A stretch of DNA of 32,724 nucleotides from Pseudomonadota bacterium (GTDB lineage: Bacteria > Bdellovibrionota_B > Oligoflexia > Oligoflexales > RGVZ01), in the NCBI GenBank assembly GCA_026390495.1, contig JAPLFV010000159.1, positions 1 through 32,724 on the forward strand. The letters are read 5' to 3'. A model generated the notes under the pieces. That model was not told the DNA's origin. It saw only the letters and a program-made list of their open reading frames with translations, and did not search any database. Positions 19,202 through 28,575 of the stretch are shown piece after piece (within the stretch, counting starts at the first letter, position 1; each line of letters starts with the position of its first letter). A program made the position numbers and the translations under genes.

Positions 19202-19957
19202 ATGATCACAAAAAAACAGCGAATTTCTATCTTCAGCACATGTTTTTCTATTTTTACCTGCCAATTGGTCTTCCCTAGATTCATCATTGCAGAAGTGACG
19301 CAGAGCGAAAACTTAAGCGTCACTGTTTCAGAAACCCCATCTCCCAGCATCAAAAGGTACTCGCTGCAATTTGAGCTATGTGTCGCTTCATTTACTGTCG
19401 CATCACCGAAACGCAATGGTATCTCCGATGGCTATTTCTTAAGGTACAGCTTAGAGAGTCAAGGAAACAGCTTGGGTTGTAATCATTTAACTCAAGAAAA
19501 CGCTGAGCATATTGTCGGCAAATTGTTGGATCGAATTTTTATCGATGTCAAACCGGCTGAAGTATCATCCATGGCTGTATCCTACATCCCCAGTTTGCTT
19601 CCCAATAAACCAGAAATTCTAGCCGAAATTGCAAATAGAGACGCAGTCGATAAAAAATCTCAAACAAAAAAAGGGCCTGAATCTAAGAAAGGCGTTGTCG
19701 AATCAGACAATCCAAGACTGATTCGATTAATAAATCAAAAACCAATTTCAGTTGAGTTTTACGATTTTTTCAGAAAAAAAGGACTAGCTCTAACCTTGTC
19801 TGGCTGTGAAAAAGTTTTCTCGACCCGTCCGACCGATATGCCAGCAAACGTTCAAGCACTATTGAGTCAGGAAGCACTTGCATTTAAGAAAAAACGGTTA
19901 TTCACATCGGCTGGGATGGTTTACTTTAAAGTGACTCCAGTCAATTTGCAGCAATAG
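19202..19957 (+). CDS. Secreted hypothetical protein
   Basis: Signal-like N-terminus MITKKQRISIFSTCFSIFTCQLVFPRFIIA; follows the upstream lipoprotein with effectively no gap. Confidence 0.5.
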   Translation: MITKKQRISIFSTCFSIFTCQLVFPRFIIAEVTQSENLSVTVSETPSPSIKRYSLQFELCVASFTVASPKRNGISDGYFLRYSLESQGNSLGCNHLTQENAEHIVGKLLDRIFIDVKPAEVSSMAVSYIPSLLPNKPEILAEIANRDAVDKKSQTKKGPESKKGVVESDNPRLIRLINQKPISVEFYDFFRKKGLALTLSGCEKVFSTRPTDMPANVQALLSQEALAFKKKRLFTSAGMVYFKVTPVNLQQ

Positions 19958-20048
19958 ATGAAGCGGGAAACGTTAGTCGGCTAAACTTGGCCCCATAAAA
20001 CTGAGCAACTTAAATCTCGTTGCTCAAGACTAACGCTATTTTAGAAAA

Positions 20049-21377
20049 CTAAGGTTTTTTTGAAAACTGCCTAGGCAATCCCTTCCAGCAAAGATGATAA
20101 TCCTTTTGCAGGGTCGACGTCGTCATTGCGTGAGCTGTCGGCTGGTAAACCCAACAGGATTCAAACATAAACGCCAACGTTTTATCCAAATACTGAGGCT
20201 TTAGCTCTGCATTGCTCGCAGCTTTGAAGGCTTCTGCTTCGGGGCCATGAGCCTGCATGCAATTATGAAGGGATGCACCACCTGGATCAAATCCACCGGA
20301 TGGTTTTGCATCATAGACACCGTGAATTAATCCCATAAACTCGCTCATGACGTTGCGATGAAAGTAAGGAGGTCTAAATGTATTTTCGGCCACCATCCAC
20401 CGAGGTGGAAAAATCACAAAATCCACGTTAGCCTGCCCAGCAACTGCCGACGTTGAAGTCAAAACTGTAAAAATAGAAGGATCCGGATGATCAAAGCTTA
20501 CGGTATTGATCGTGTTAAATTTCTTTAAATCATATTTATAAGGTGCATAGTTACCAAACCATCCGACTACATCTAGTGGTGAGTGATCGATATCTGCAAC
20601 CCAAAAGCCTCCGCAAAATTTTGTCACTAGCTGACGAGTCTTTGGGGCACCTGCAGATTTTGAAGTACCAGAGTTATCATCTTCAAAAAAAGCCGTTGGA
20701 TATTGAAAGTCTCTTGAGGCAGCCAAACCGTTGGACCCAATCGGTCCTAGGTTAGGAAGCTCTAAAGGTGACCCAAAAATTTCACAAATATATCCAGAAG
20801 CTTTTCCATCGGGCAACTCCACTCGAAATTTAACACCTCTCGGAACTACACAAATTTCTGTTGGACTCACCAATAACCGGCCGAATTCCGTAAAAACTAA
20901 CAACCGACCAGACTGAGGAACTATAAGAAGCTCACCATCGCTATTATAGAAATATTTTTCAGTCATCGATTGATTTGCAAAATACAGGTGAACCGCACTG
21001 CCCGATCGAGTCTCTGGGCTTCCATTCAATGCAAAGGTTATGACACTGTCGATGAAATCAATTGCTTCTTCAGGCTCTGATTGCGGATTCCATCTAAGCT
21101 GCATCGGTGTGATCGAATCTTTAGACTCGATCGCCGACTTCCATCGACTCTGCTGGTAGACCTTGAAGTGACCATGACAAACGGAAGGTAAGATCCGGTA
21201 GAGCCAAGACCGATAGTTCTCTTTTCGAGGCATGGTGAATGCAGAGCCACTTAACTGCTCTGCGTAAAGGCCTAATGGTGGCTTTTGGGGAGAATTTTGA
21301 TTGGCAGGTACCGCGCCAACGATAGCTTCCGAAAAATGCTCGTTATTAAAACCTGATAAATATTTTAACGCGTCCAT
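20049..21377 (-). CDS. hmgA: Homogentisate 1,2-dioxygenase
   Basis: MDALKYLSGFNNEHFSEA, FPPRWMVAENTFRPPYFHRNVMSEFMGLIHGVYDAK, GGASLHNCMQAHGPEAEAF: characteristic HGO motifs. Confidence 0.97.
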   Translation of the reverse strand: MDALKYLSGFNNEHFSEAIVGAVPANQNSPQKPPLGLYAEQLSGSAFTMPRKENYRSWLYRILPSVCHGHFKVYQQSRWKSAIESKDSITPMQLRWNPQSEPEEAIDFIDSVITFALNGSPETRSGSAVHLYFANQSMTEKYFYNSDGELLIVPQSGRLLVFTEFGRLLVSPTEICVVPRGVKFRVELPDGKASGYICEIFGSPLELPNLGPIGSNGLAASRDFQYPTAFFEDDNSGTSKSAGAPKTRQLVTKFCGGFWVADIDHSPLDVVGWFGNYAPYKYDLKKFNTINTVSFDHPDPSIFTVLTSTSAVAGQANVDFVIFPPRWMVAENTFRPPYFHRNVMSEFMGLIHGVYDAKPSGGFDPGGASLHNCMQAHGPEAEAFKAASNAELKPQYLDKTLAFMFESCWVYQPTAHAMTTSTLQKDYHLCWKGLPRQFSKKP

Positions 21378-21420
21378 GTGTCCTCCTCTTAACATTTAAA
21401 GTTTAACGACTAACGTTAAA

Positions 21421-21708
21421 TCAATTTTTTGACTGCACTATTTTTGACCATTTCAACAAGACATTTAGCAGCTCGCTGACAAAATCACTGGGAAGTTTAC
21501 CCTTCGTGCGTAACAAATGCCGCTGCAAATTCGCTTCTTCCCTGGAAAGATCCTCAATTGGTTTGTGATAAGTCTGTTTAAGCTCCCCAATTTTACGGAC
21601 CAAGGCAAATCGATCCCCTATTGCGTCTAAGATTCGATCATCAACCACCAAGAGTTTGGATCTCAAAGTCTCCAATTCTTGCTCAAATGATGAATCCGAA
21701 TTTTTCAT
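21421..21708 (-). CDS. AroQ-type (type II) chorismate mutase-like protein
   Basis: ELETLRSKLLVVDDRILDAIGDRFALVRKIGELKQTYHKPIEDLSREEANLQRHL matches AroQ helix-1 layout; start at ATG 21708. Confidence 0.8.
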   Translation of the reverse strand: MKNSDSSFEQELETLRSKLLVVDDRILDAIGDRFALVRKIGELKQTYHKPIEDLSREEANLQRHLLRTKGKLPSDFVSELLNVLLKWSKIVQSKN

Positions 21709-21841
21709 TATGTTTTCCTTATGAATCTGATAGCTTAGCTTAGCACAATTGTTCGTTGCTTTTTTGGACGCCACATTTAAGTCTGTCCACATTTATGAAT
21801 GGGACAAATGTATCGTTTGAGTTTTCTCAATACCTGGGAGT

Positions 21842-22660
21842 ATGACATCCATGAGTGCCTTAACCCAACAACAAAAAGATCAATTTGTTGACTTTCTGTT
21901 TTCTGTGCAAAAACGATTGCTCAAAGCATTCGAAGACTGTGATGGCTCGGCCAAAGCCGAACGAAAGACTTGGCAGCGGCCCGAAGACCAAGGCGGCGGG
22001 ACCATGGGAGTGCTGCGCGGTTCTATTGTTGAAAAAGCAGGTTGCAATGTGTCTGCCGTCAGCGGAAAGGAATACCCTGCCATTGAGGGCGAATATAAAG
22101 GTAAACCGTTTTGGGCCGCAGGCGTTTCAACTATAACCCATATGTTTAATCCAAACGCACCTATTGCTCATATGAATGTGAGATGTCTTGAAGTCGGTGA
22201 TACCTTTTGGATGGGAGGCGGTGCTGATCTAACGCCTTTTAAGATTTTTGACGATGACACGAAGGATTTTCACAAAGCTCTCGAAGCTGCATGCAGTATC
22301 TGGGGTGACGATTCTTATGAACGTTATAAAAAATGGTGTGACGAATATTTCTTTATTCCACATCGCCAAAGCCCTCGAGGAGTCGGAGGAATCTTTTTTG
22401 ATTATCTGAAGGGCGATTTTACAAAATTGAAGTCATTTTTAGAGCGCGTCACTGATGCCTATATTGACGTATATCCAAAGATCTTAGAAAGGCGAAAGGC
22501 GATGCCTTTTAATGATGAGGAAAAAGAAGGTCAGTTATATTGGAGAGGCCGATATGCTGAGTTTAATTTAGCGTGGGACCGCGGTACTAGGTTTGGCCTG
22601 ATGACGGGCGGTAATACAGAAGCCATATTTGTTTCGTTGCCCCCAGTCGTGAAATGGTAA
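21842..22660 (+). CDS. hemF: Oxygen-dependent coproporphyrinogen III oxidase
   Basis: NPNAPIAHMNVRC, FWMGGGADLTPF, YKKWCDEYFFIPHRQSPRGVGGIFFDYL, EFNLAWDRGTRFGLMTGGNTEAIFVSLPP. Confidence 0.98.
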   Translation: MTSMSALTQQQKDQFVDFLFSVQKRLLKAFEDCDGSAKAERKTWQRPEDQGGGTMGVLRGSIVEKAGCNVSAVSGKEYPAIEGEYKGKPFWAAGVSTITHMFNPNAPIAHMNVRCLEVGDTFWMGGGADLTPFKIFDDDTKDFHKALEAACSIWGDDSYERYKKWCDEYFFIPHRQSPRGVGGIFFDYLKGDFTKLKSFLERVTDAYIDVYPKILERRKAMPFNDEEKEGQLYWRGRYAEFNLAWDRGTRFGLMTGGNTEAIFVSLPPVVKW

Positions 22661-22792
22661 AGGCTTCAATGAGAAATGTTCCTCGGTTGAAAATAAATTT
22701 ATCCAACAACCTCAACGATATTAGCGAAGATTATTTTTATTGTCGTTTATGTTTGAAACAGATCCGATCACTTCAAAGAAGGATGCCGACAA

Positions 22793-24802
22793 ATGCTAGC
22801 TGACCTTGGTTTTTATTGTCTTTTTTTGGCCGCTTTGCTTGCTGCTTACGCAACCATTGCAAGCATAGTCTCTGGCATCATGCGTCATCGACGATTGTAT
22901 CGAAGTGCTAAAAACGCGACCTATTTTGTTGCCGCCCTAACGTTAACGGCTTGCCTTATCCTATGGTTTCTGTTTTTCCAAAGAGACTATACGGTAGCTT
23001 ACATATTTAAAAACTCATCAAATGATCTTCCATCCCTTTACACTCTGACTGCTTTTTGGAGCTCCTTAGAGGGAAGTCATACTCTTTGGACCTTGTTGCT
23101 AACAATATTTGCTGCCTTTGCATTGGCGACAGCCTCAAAAGACAATGAACACATTCTTCCATGGGTTACGGCGGCATTATGCTCGATTATCACATGGATG
23201 CTCTACATGGCAGTCACACATTCTGATCCGTTTGTTCGAATGTTTCCTCCAGCCCCCAACGGGCAAGGCATGAATGCTCTCTTGCAAAATCCATATATGG
23301 CGATTCATCCACCGACGCTATTTATTGGCTATACGACACTCTCCATACCTTTTGCCTATGCGATAGCTGCCCTTTGCTATGGTGATGTGACTGAAGGGTG
23401 GCTACGAACAACTAGACGATGGTCATTAGCAGCATTTCTATTTTTGTCCGCAGGTGTGTGGCTTGGTGGTCGATGGGCATATGTAGAGCTTGGCTGGGCC
23501 GGCTATTGGGCCTGGGACCCAGTTGAAAATTCAAGTTTTATACCTTGGTTGCTTGCAACGGCACTTCTGCATTCGCTCCTGGTGCAAGAAAAGCTTGGCC
23601 ACTTAAAAAGACTAACCATCGTTCTTGCAGTAACGGCATTTTTCATGAGTTTCTTTGGAACTTTTTTGACTAGGTCAGGAATTGTTTCCAGCGTTCATAG
23701 TTTTGCGGAATCACCCATTGGACCGAGTTATCTGAAATTTTTGGCGGCTCTCCTGTTAGGATTTTCTGCAATTTTCGCTTGGCGGGCTCACGCGATTTTG
23801 CCTGCATCCGTGGAGAAGGCCTGGGGTGCAAGTCGAGAAACGATGTTGATCGTGACTCAATTTTTGTTGTTAACGTTGGCCGCCATTGTGGTGATTGGAA
23901 CTCTTTTCCCAATTATTTCTGAAGCGGTCACGGGCCAAAGAACCTCGATCCAAGCACCTTACTTCAATGCATTTGCGCCCTGGATTGGCTTGGGAATGAT
24001 CGTCTTGATCGCTATCGGCAACCTTATGCGCTATCAAACTTCGGATATTCCTGACCTTCGCAAAACTATGATTTATAGTCTTTTGGGTGCCATCCCACTC
24101 ACTGGAATCTTTAGCTATTTTGGTGAAGTCTTATCCACCCCAAAACCATTCGCGTTGGGCGCTCAATTGGTTGGAATCTATTTGTGCAGTTGGAGCTTTT
24201 TGTGTCTTACAGCCGACTTGCATCGCCGATGGATTGTCGACCTAAAGGGAAACACAAAACTATTGTGGCATCGAAATCGAGCCTATCTTGGGGCCTTTGT
24301 GGCCCATGTAGGAGTGCTGGTCGCAATATTGGGATTTTTAGGCAACTACCGCGGCATTCATACTGATATGACAATATCTGCTGGCGAAACAAAAACGTTC
24401 CAAGAATTTTCTTTCACATTCAATGGCATCACCACGCGGCAAGATTTAAACGCCACTCTCTTTGAAGCGCCGCTGAAAGTCATGCGCGGCAATAAAGATC
24501 TTGGAATGCTCTACCCTGCAAAAAGCAAATACCCAACGAAGCCAGAATTGCTCAACGAGATAGGTGTGCGAAGTTCATTTTGGAATGATCTATACATTGT
24601 CATCGCTGATTTTGACAAGCAGACTGGAAAAACAGTGACACTGCAAGTCCATAAGAATCCCACCGTTCGTCTGGTTTGGATTTCTGTTTTTTTACTTTGT
24701 ATTGGAAGTTTAATCGCAATTTCAGACCGATTTCGCGGTCAGCGTAGTCGTGACGTCGTTGCTGGTGATTGGCAAGTGGAAGGAGCGGTCCATGAGAAGT
24801 AG
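22793..24802 (+). CDS. ccmF: Cytochrome c-type biogenesis protein CcmF
   Basis: WSSLEGSHTLW, NPYMAIHPPTLFIGY, GGRWAYVELGWAGYWAWDPVENSSFIPWL (WWD motif), many TMs. Confidence 0.97.
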   Translation: MLADLGFYCLFLAALLAAYATIASIVSGIMRHRRLYRSAKNATYFVAALTLTACLILWFLFFQRDYTVAYIFKNSSNDLPSLYTLTAFWSSLEGSHTLWTLLLTIFAAFALATASKDNEHILPWVTAALCSIITWMLYMAVTHSDPFVRMFPPAPNGQGMNALLQNPYMAIHPPTLFIGYTTLSIPFAYAIAALCYGDVTEGWLRTTRRWSLAAFLFLSAGVWLGGRWAYVELGWAGYWAWDPVENSSFIPWLLATALLHSLLVQEKLGHLKRLTIVLAVTAFFMSFFGTFLTRSGIVSSVHSFAESPIGPSYLKFLAALLLGFSAIFAWRAHAILPASVEKAWGASRETMLIVTQFLLLTLAAIVVIGTLFPIISEAVTGQRTSIQAPYFNAFAPWIGLGMIVLIAIGNLMRYQTSDIPDLRKTMIYSLLGAIPLTGIFSYFGEVLSTPKPFALGAQLVGIYLCSWSFLCLTADLHRRWIVDLKGNTKLLWHRNRAYLGAFVAHVGVLVAILGFLGNYRGIHTDMTISAGETKTFQEFSFTFNGITTRQDLNATLFEAPLKVMRGNKDLGMLYPAKSKYPTKPELLNEIGVRSSFWNDLYIVIADFDKQTGKTVTLQVHKNPTVRLVWISVFLLCIGSLIAISDRFRGQRSRDVVAGDWQVEGAVHEK

Positions 24803-25295
24803 TCTTAGTTTTGTCTTCGCATTGGCGACCTGTGCAATAATGTTTATTTGTCCCCTTGCCATGAGCCAAGAGGCTCCTTCTGTTGTCGCTCCAAAGGACG
24901 TTGATCAAGCTCTTTTCCGCGAGGTGGCAGGTGAGCTTAGATGTCCAACTTGCACTGGCCTCAGTGTTTTAGATTCTGACGCAACGTTTAGTGTGCAGAT
25001 AAAAAATGAGGTTAAAGAGCAACTTGCAAAAGGCAAATCCGAAAAGGAAATTTTAAAATTTTTCACAGAGCGTTACGGTCCTTGGATTTTGCGTTCACCT
25101 CCCGTTGAAGGAGTGAACGCATTCGCTTGGGTTATTCCAATTTCAGCATTGATCGTCGGCCCATTTCTCATTTGGTTTTTTGTTGGACGGGGCCGAAAAC
25201 AGCAATTGGAAATTCCAGTAAGAAAAACTGAAAATATCGTCGCCGAACTGAAAAATAAGTTGGCCAAAATTGGTATCGAGGAGGATTTTCAATGA
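24792..25295 (+). CDS. ccmH: Cytochrome c-type biogenesis protein CcmH
   Basis: Signal peptide; LRCPTCTGLSVLDSDA (LRCxxC), EILKFFTERYGPWIL, C-terminal TM; overlaps the ccmF stop. Confidence 0.93.
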   Translation: MRSSLSFVFALATCAIMFICPLAMSQEAPSVVAPKDVDQALFREVAGELRCPTCTGLSVLDSDATFSVQIKNEVKEQLAKGKSEKEILKFFTERYGPWILRSPPVEGVNAFAWVIPISALIVGPFLIWFFVGRGRKQQLEIPVRKTENIVAELKNKLAKIGIEEDFQ

Positions 25296-25696
25296 ACGCT
25301 CTCATGATGATATCAATATTTATCTCCATTGCTGGCCTAATCATTGTCCTATTGCCTTTCTTTCAAGGGCCAGGTGGTCGGTTGGAAAATGCATCCTATC
25401 TTGACTCAGTGGACGTTCTAGAAAAACGACAAAATGCAATTGTTGAACGATGGAAAGTAGAGCACAAAAACCATATGGAAGGATTTTTGTCGGCTCGAGA
25501 ATGGCGACTGCGAAAAACATACCTCACCAATCGCTATGTGGACGTGGCGCGACGAATTGATTGGATGAACCGGCAATCTGAAATCTCAGGCTTGGAAGAA
25601 CCTAAGCCGCCAACTTCGCCATCAACTTCGCCATCAACTTCAACCACAACTTCATCCGGGTCTTCGCAACATTCAAAAAATCGAGGGCATTCATGA
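25292..25696 (+). CDS. Small membrane-anchored hypothetical protein in the ccm operon (CcmI-like position)
   Basis: N-terminal TM, charged helical region, Ser/Thr/Pro tail; 4-nt overlap with ccmH. Confidence 0.6.
   Translation: MNALMMISIFISIAGLIIVLLPFFQGPGGRLENASYLDSVDVLEKRQNAIVERWKVEHKNHMEGFLSAREWRLRKTYLTNRYVDVARRIDWMNRQSEISGLEEPKPPTSPSTSPSTSTTTSSGSSQHSKNRGHS
25609..25656 (+). repeat. Short 12-bp imperfect tandem repeat (atcaacttcgcc) encoding TSPS units
   Basis: caacttcgcc / atcaacttcgcc / atcaacttcaac / cacaacttcatc. Confidence 0.6.
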
Positions 25697-26382
25697 AAAA
25701 TTTCTTCACATGTTTCCTAAGATTCTATGCTCTGATGCTCATAGCCACTTCAACCAGTATTTTAGCTCAAGCCAATGAGCCTACGTCACCCTATTTGGCT
25801 CCCAGAGAACTAATCGTTTTGAAATCAGGATTGGATCGGATTTACGGAACGTATGTATTGGCGGTCATCCATCGTGGCACAAATCCGCAAGAGCTTTCTT
25901 TTCCGATTCAATTGCCAAAGGAAACAATCGATTTTCAACCAATGGAAGGCCTTGAGCCTCAAGATTTTGTGATCACTGGTAACTCTCTTGCAGTCAAAAA
26001 GACTTTCAATCCCGGAGTTCAGGTGCTCAGTATCACGTTCATGCTACCTGCTGACTCAGGATCTGGAGGTTTGACCCTAACCCCTCCTCGTGATGTACCA
26101 GAATTTATTGTGATGACGCCACGGGGCCTGATGGAGCTATCGTCAAATATGCTGGTCAGCCAAGGGTTTGATCAGCAAGACAATCAAATTTATCAGGTAT
26201 TTTCACTCAATGCTCCATTAAAGCAAAATCAACCCTTGAGCATGACATTATCCGGAATTCCTCAAGGGCGAAAAAATCTTTGGATTATTGGAAGTGTTTT
26301 TATTGTAGCGTTGTCTATCGCATCAGGATATTTTGCTTATCGCACTCGATCTTCTGAAACAAGGGAGCCCGCCTATGTCTAA
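25693..26382 (+). CDS. Secreted/membrane-anchored hypothetical protein in the ccm operon
   Basis: Signal peptide, beta-rich ectodomain, C-terminal TM LWIIGSVFIVALSIASGYFAY; 4-nt overlap with the previous gene. Confidence 0.6.
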   Translation: MKNFFTCFLRFYALMLIATSTSILAQANEPTSPYLAPRELIVLKSGLDRIYGTYVLAVIHRGTNPQELSFPIQLPKETIDFQPMEGLEPQDFVITGNSLAVKKTFNPGVQVLSITFMLPADSGSGGLTLTPPRDVPEFIVMTPRGLMELSSNMLVSQGFDQQDNQIYQVFSLNAPLKQNQPLSMTLSGIPQGRKNLWIIGSVFIVALSIASGYFAYRTRSSETREPAYV

Positions 26383-26725
26383 AATGATTCAAATCATTAA
26401 AGGAAATCTTTTACAATTTTTGGCTCTTGGCTTACTGGTGGCAGCCTTATTTTCCACTGGCAAACGAGCAGCGATGCCTGCAATATTCGCCTTTTTAAAG
26501 GTGCTTTGGCCTTTCATCGTCATTTGGATCATTTGGCGGTTTGTTAAAGCTAAAATTACCGGTGCAGCGACAAGATTTAAGGACCAAATCATGGAGGCAG
26601 CGGCCCAGCAGCAAGGTGTCGGGAGAGCCGGATCTAGCTCAGCCGCTACCGCAAATAGAGGTCCAGTGCTAGATATGTGCCCTAAATGCGGCAACCTGTT
26701 AAAGCCAGGACACACATGTAAGTAA
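26375..26725 (+). CDS. Small membrane protein with C-terminal zinc-ribbon-like motif
   Basis: ATG 26375; TM segments; C-terminus MCPKCGNLLKPGHTCK; overlaps the previous CDS by 8 nt. Confidence 0.6.
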   Translation: MSKMIQIIKGNLLQFLALGLLVAALFSTGKRAAMPAIFAFLKVLWPFIVIWIIWRFVKAKITGAATRFKDQIMEAAAQQQGVGRAGSSSAATANRGPVLDMCPKCGNLLKPGHTCK

Positions 26726-26826
26726 GGATTTCTCATCTTATTAAGAGAGTAACCACCCTGAATTGCTTAATTTTTAGCACATTTGTAAAGATTGAATTAA
26801 ATTTGGCCCAACGTCCAAGTGTTTGA

Positions 26827-26856
26827 TTGACATGTCTTAACAAGACAAGTTATCTT
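26827..26856 (+). promoter_or_regulatory. Sigma70-like promoter candidate with palindrome in the spacer
   Basis: TTGACA (26827-26832), TATCTT (26851-26856), 18-nt spacer containing tgtcttAACaagaca (26833-26847). Confidence 0.4.
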
Positions 26857-26956
26857 GGCCTCGGACATGATTAAAAGTGTCGCAACCTATATATGCTGGA
26901 AATTGGTCCAGTGTTTCTACCAAACACCTTAATGTTTGACTATGGGGATTCAAAAA

Positions 26957-27856
26957 ATGCGTATTTCTTTAGCTATTGCTGCGTCCGCAGCCAGTCTTCT
27001 CGTGTCAACAAAAGGTTTTTCTTGGGGCCAAAAAGGCCACCAAATGATCAATCATGTAGCCGTTTCAATGGTGAATCACCCTGAAGGACGTAAGTTCCTA
27101 ACGGCCAATCAAGAACAGATTAGAATGTTTGCCAGCACCCCAGATACTGCTTGGAAAAGTGGTGCAAGCGCCGAAAAAGAAAAACCACTCCACTGGTTTG
27201 AAATTGACGGCTACAACACTTCAAGTTTTGGTGAAGGCGTCGCTGACATGATTCTTTCTCAAGCTCGCAGTCAGTTAGGCCAACAGTTTACGACAAAATA
27301 CGGTTTAGCACTCTGGCGCGTCAGCACATTGTATCAGGACCTTGTGGCAGCTCTTCGTGATCAAAATTGGGAACGCTCCATTCAAGTCGGTGGCGTCATA
27401 GGTCACTATGTTGGCGACATGACTCAGCCGATGCATTCGTCTACGGATTATGACGGACAATCCATTAACAAGCCTGGCGTTCATAAATACTATGAGACGA
27501 CTCTTGTGAATCAAATTGCAAAAGAACATTTGTATGACACAGTCCTTGCTGATGCAGGCGAGCGTCGTCACGGACTAGAAAGATCTGTTGGCAATGACAT
27601 GACTCCCGTTGAGCTTCAACACCTGGTTTATGATGAAGCTGAAACAGGATTTAATGCCCTTAGCGATATTCTTGGCAATATGGATGATCAAACCAACGAT
27701 GAGTGGTTGACCAGTGACCTGAAGCCTCGTCTCGCTAGAGCATCTGCAGTGCTTGGCAAAATATGGGATGCTGCCTTAACAACAGCGCAAGTTAAAAACC
27801 TTCCAAAGGAAAATATCAAAGCAGCTGAGCCTCGCTGGATGCCAATGGAAAAATAA
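26957..27856 (+). CDS. Secreted S1/P1-nuclease / zinc-dependent phospholipase C-like protein
   Basis: Signal peptide then WGQKGHQMINHVAV; VIGHYVGDMTQPMHSSTDYDG...GVHKYYE zinc-ligand layout of the superfamily. Confidence 0.8.
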   Translation: MRISLAIAASAASLLVSTKGFSWGQKGHQMINHVAVSMVNHPEGRKFLTANQEQIRMFASTPDTAWKSGASAEKEKPLHWFEIDGYNTSSFGEGVADMILSQARSQLGQQFTTKYGLALWRVSTLYQDLVAALRDQNWERSIQVGGVIGHYVGDMTQPMHSSTDYDGQSINKPGVHKYYETTLVNQIAKEHLYDTVLADAGERRHGLERSVGNDMTPVELQHLVYDEAETGFNALSDILGNMDDQTNDEWLTSDLKPRLARASAVLGKIWDAALTTAQVKNLPKENIKAAEPRWMPMEK

Positions 27857-27887
27857 GATCAGAGTTCCTCTGTTTATACGATCATCT

Positions 27888-27919
27888 AATCCTCAAGGCC
27901 TCGGCCTTGAGGATTTTTT
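27888..27919 (+). terminator. Rho-independent terminator
   Basis: aatcctcaaggcc / ggccttgaggatt hairpin followed by TTTTTT. Confidence 0.92.
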
Positions 27920-28006
27920 CTTTCTATAGGATTAATTAAAATATACACTGAATCTAGTACTAGGAACCAAATACGGGTTTGGTATCGATGCTTGACTGAT
28001 AGATAG

Positions 28007-28504
28007 GTGACCATGCAGGGCACTGCAAAACTAAAACTTAAAAGTTCAAAGAAGAAGATCTCAAAGCCCACAATTGGCTGGAGGGAGTGGTGTTCTCTGC
28101 CTTACTTAGGTATTGCAAAAATCAAATGCAAAGTTGATACAGGTGCTAAAACGTCGTCCCTGCATGCCTATGATGTCGAAGTTATAAAACGACACGGGCT
28201 AGAATATGTTTCCTTTAAGGTACATCCCCTCCAAAGAGACACAAAACGAGTTGAACATTGTCTTGCACGACTTCAAGAGTGGCGTCAGGTAACTGATTCT
28301 GGTGGCAAAAGAACCTTGAGGCCCGTTATACTCAGCACCTTAAAGTTAGGTTCTGTTGTCAAAGAGATCGAATTCACATTGATTGCCCGAGATGAGATGG
28401 GTTTTAGAATGCTACTTGGTCGGGAGGCTTTAAAAAAAACCTGGCTCGTTGATCCCAGTAAAAGTTTTATTTTGAGTAAAAAATCGAAAACTAAATTGAA
28501 ATAG
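28007..28504 (+). CDS. Retropepsin-like ATP-dependent zinc protease family (RimK-associated, COG4067-like)
   Basis: GWREWCSLPYLGIAKIKCKVDTGAKTSSLHAYDVE...IEFTLIARDEMGFRMLLGREAL; DTGAKTS is the aspartic-protease-like motif. Confidence 0.9.
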   Translation: MTMQGTAKLKLKSSKKKISKPTIGWREWCSLPYLGIAKIKCKVDTGAKTSSLHAYDVEVIKRHGLEYVSFKVHPLQRDTKRVEHCLARLQEWRQVTDSGGKRTLRPVILSTLKLGSVVKEIEFTLIARDEMGFRMLLGREALKKTWLVDPSKSFILSKKSKTKLK

Positions 28505-28575
28505 GTGCGAAAGTCACAATTGAACAATTCATCACTGTTTCATCGAAATTCATTTAATTTGAAAAGGAATCCAAC

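Noticed and set aside
20002-20026. tgagcaac / gttgctca hairpin as a strong terminator
   Set aside because: Only 8-bp arms, no adjacent T tract; could act between convergent genes but too weak to list.
25609-25656. 12-bp tandem repeat as a possible CRISPR or regulatory repeat
   Set aside because: In-frame, low-complexity coding for a TSPS linker; no spacer structure.
26389-26736. 115-aa - strand ORF over the zinc-ribbon gene
   Set aside because: Antisense to a gene coupled to the ccm operon; no supporting motif.
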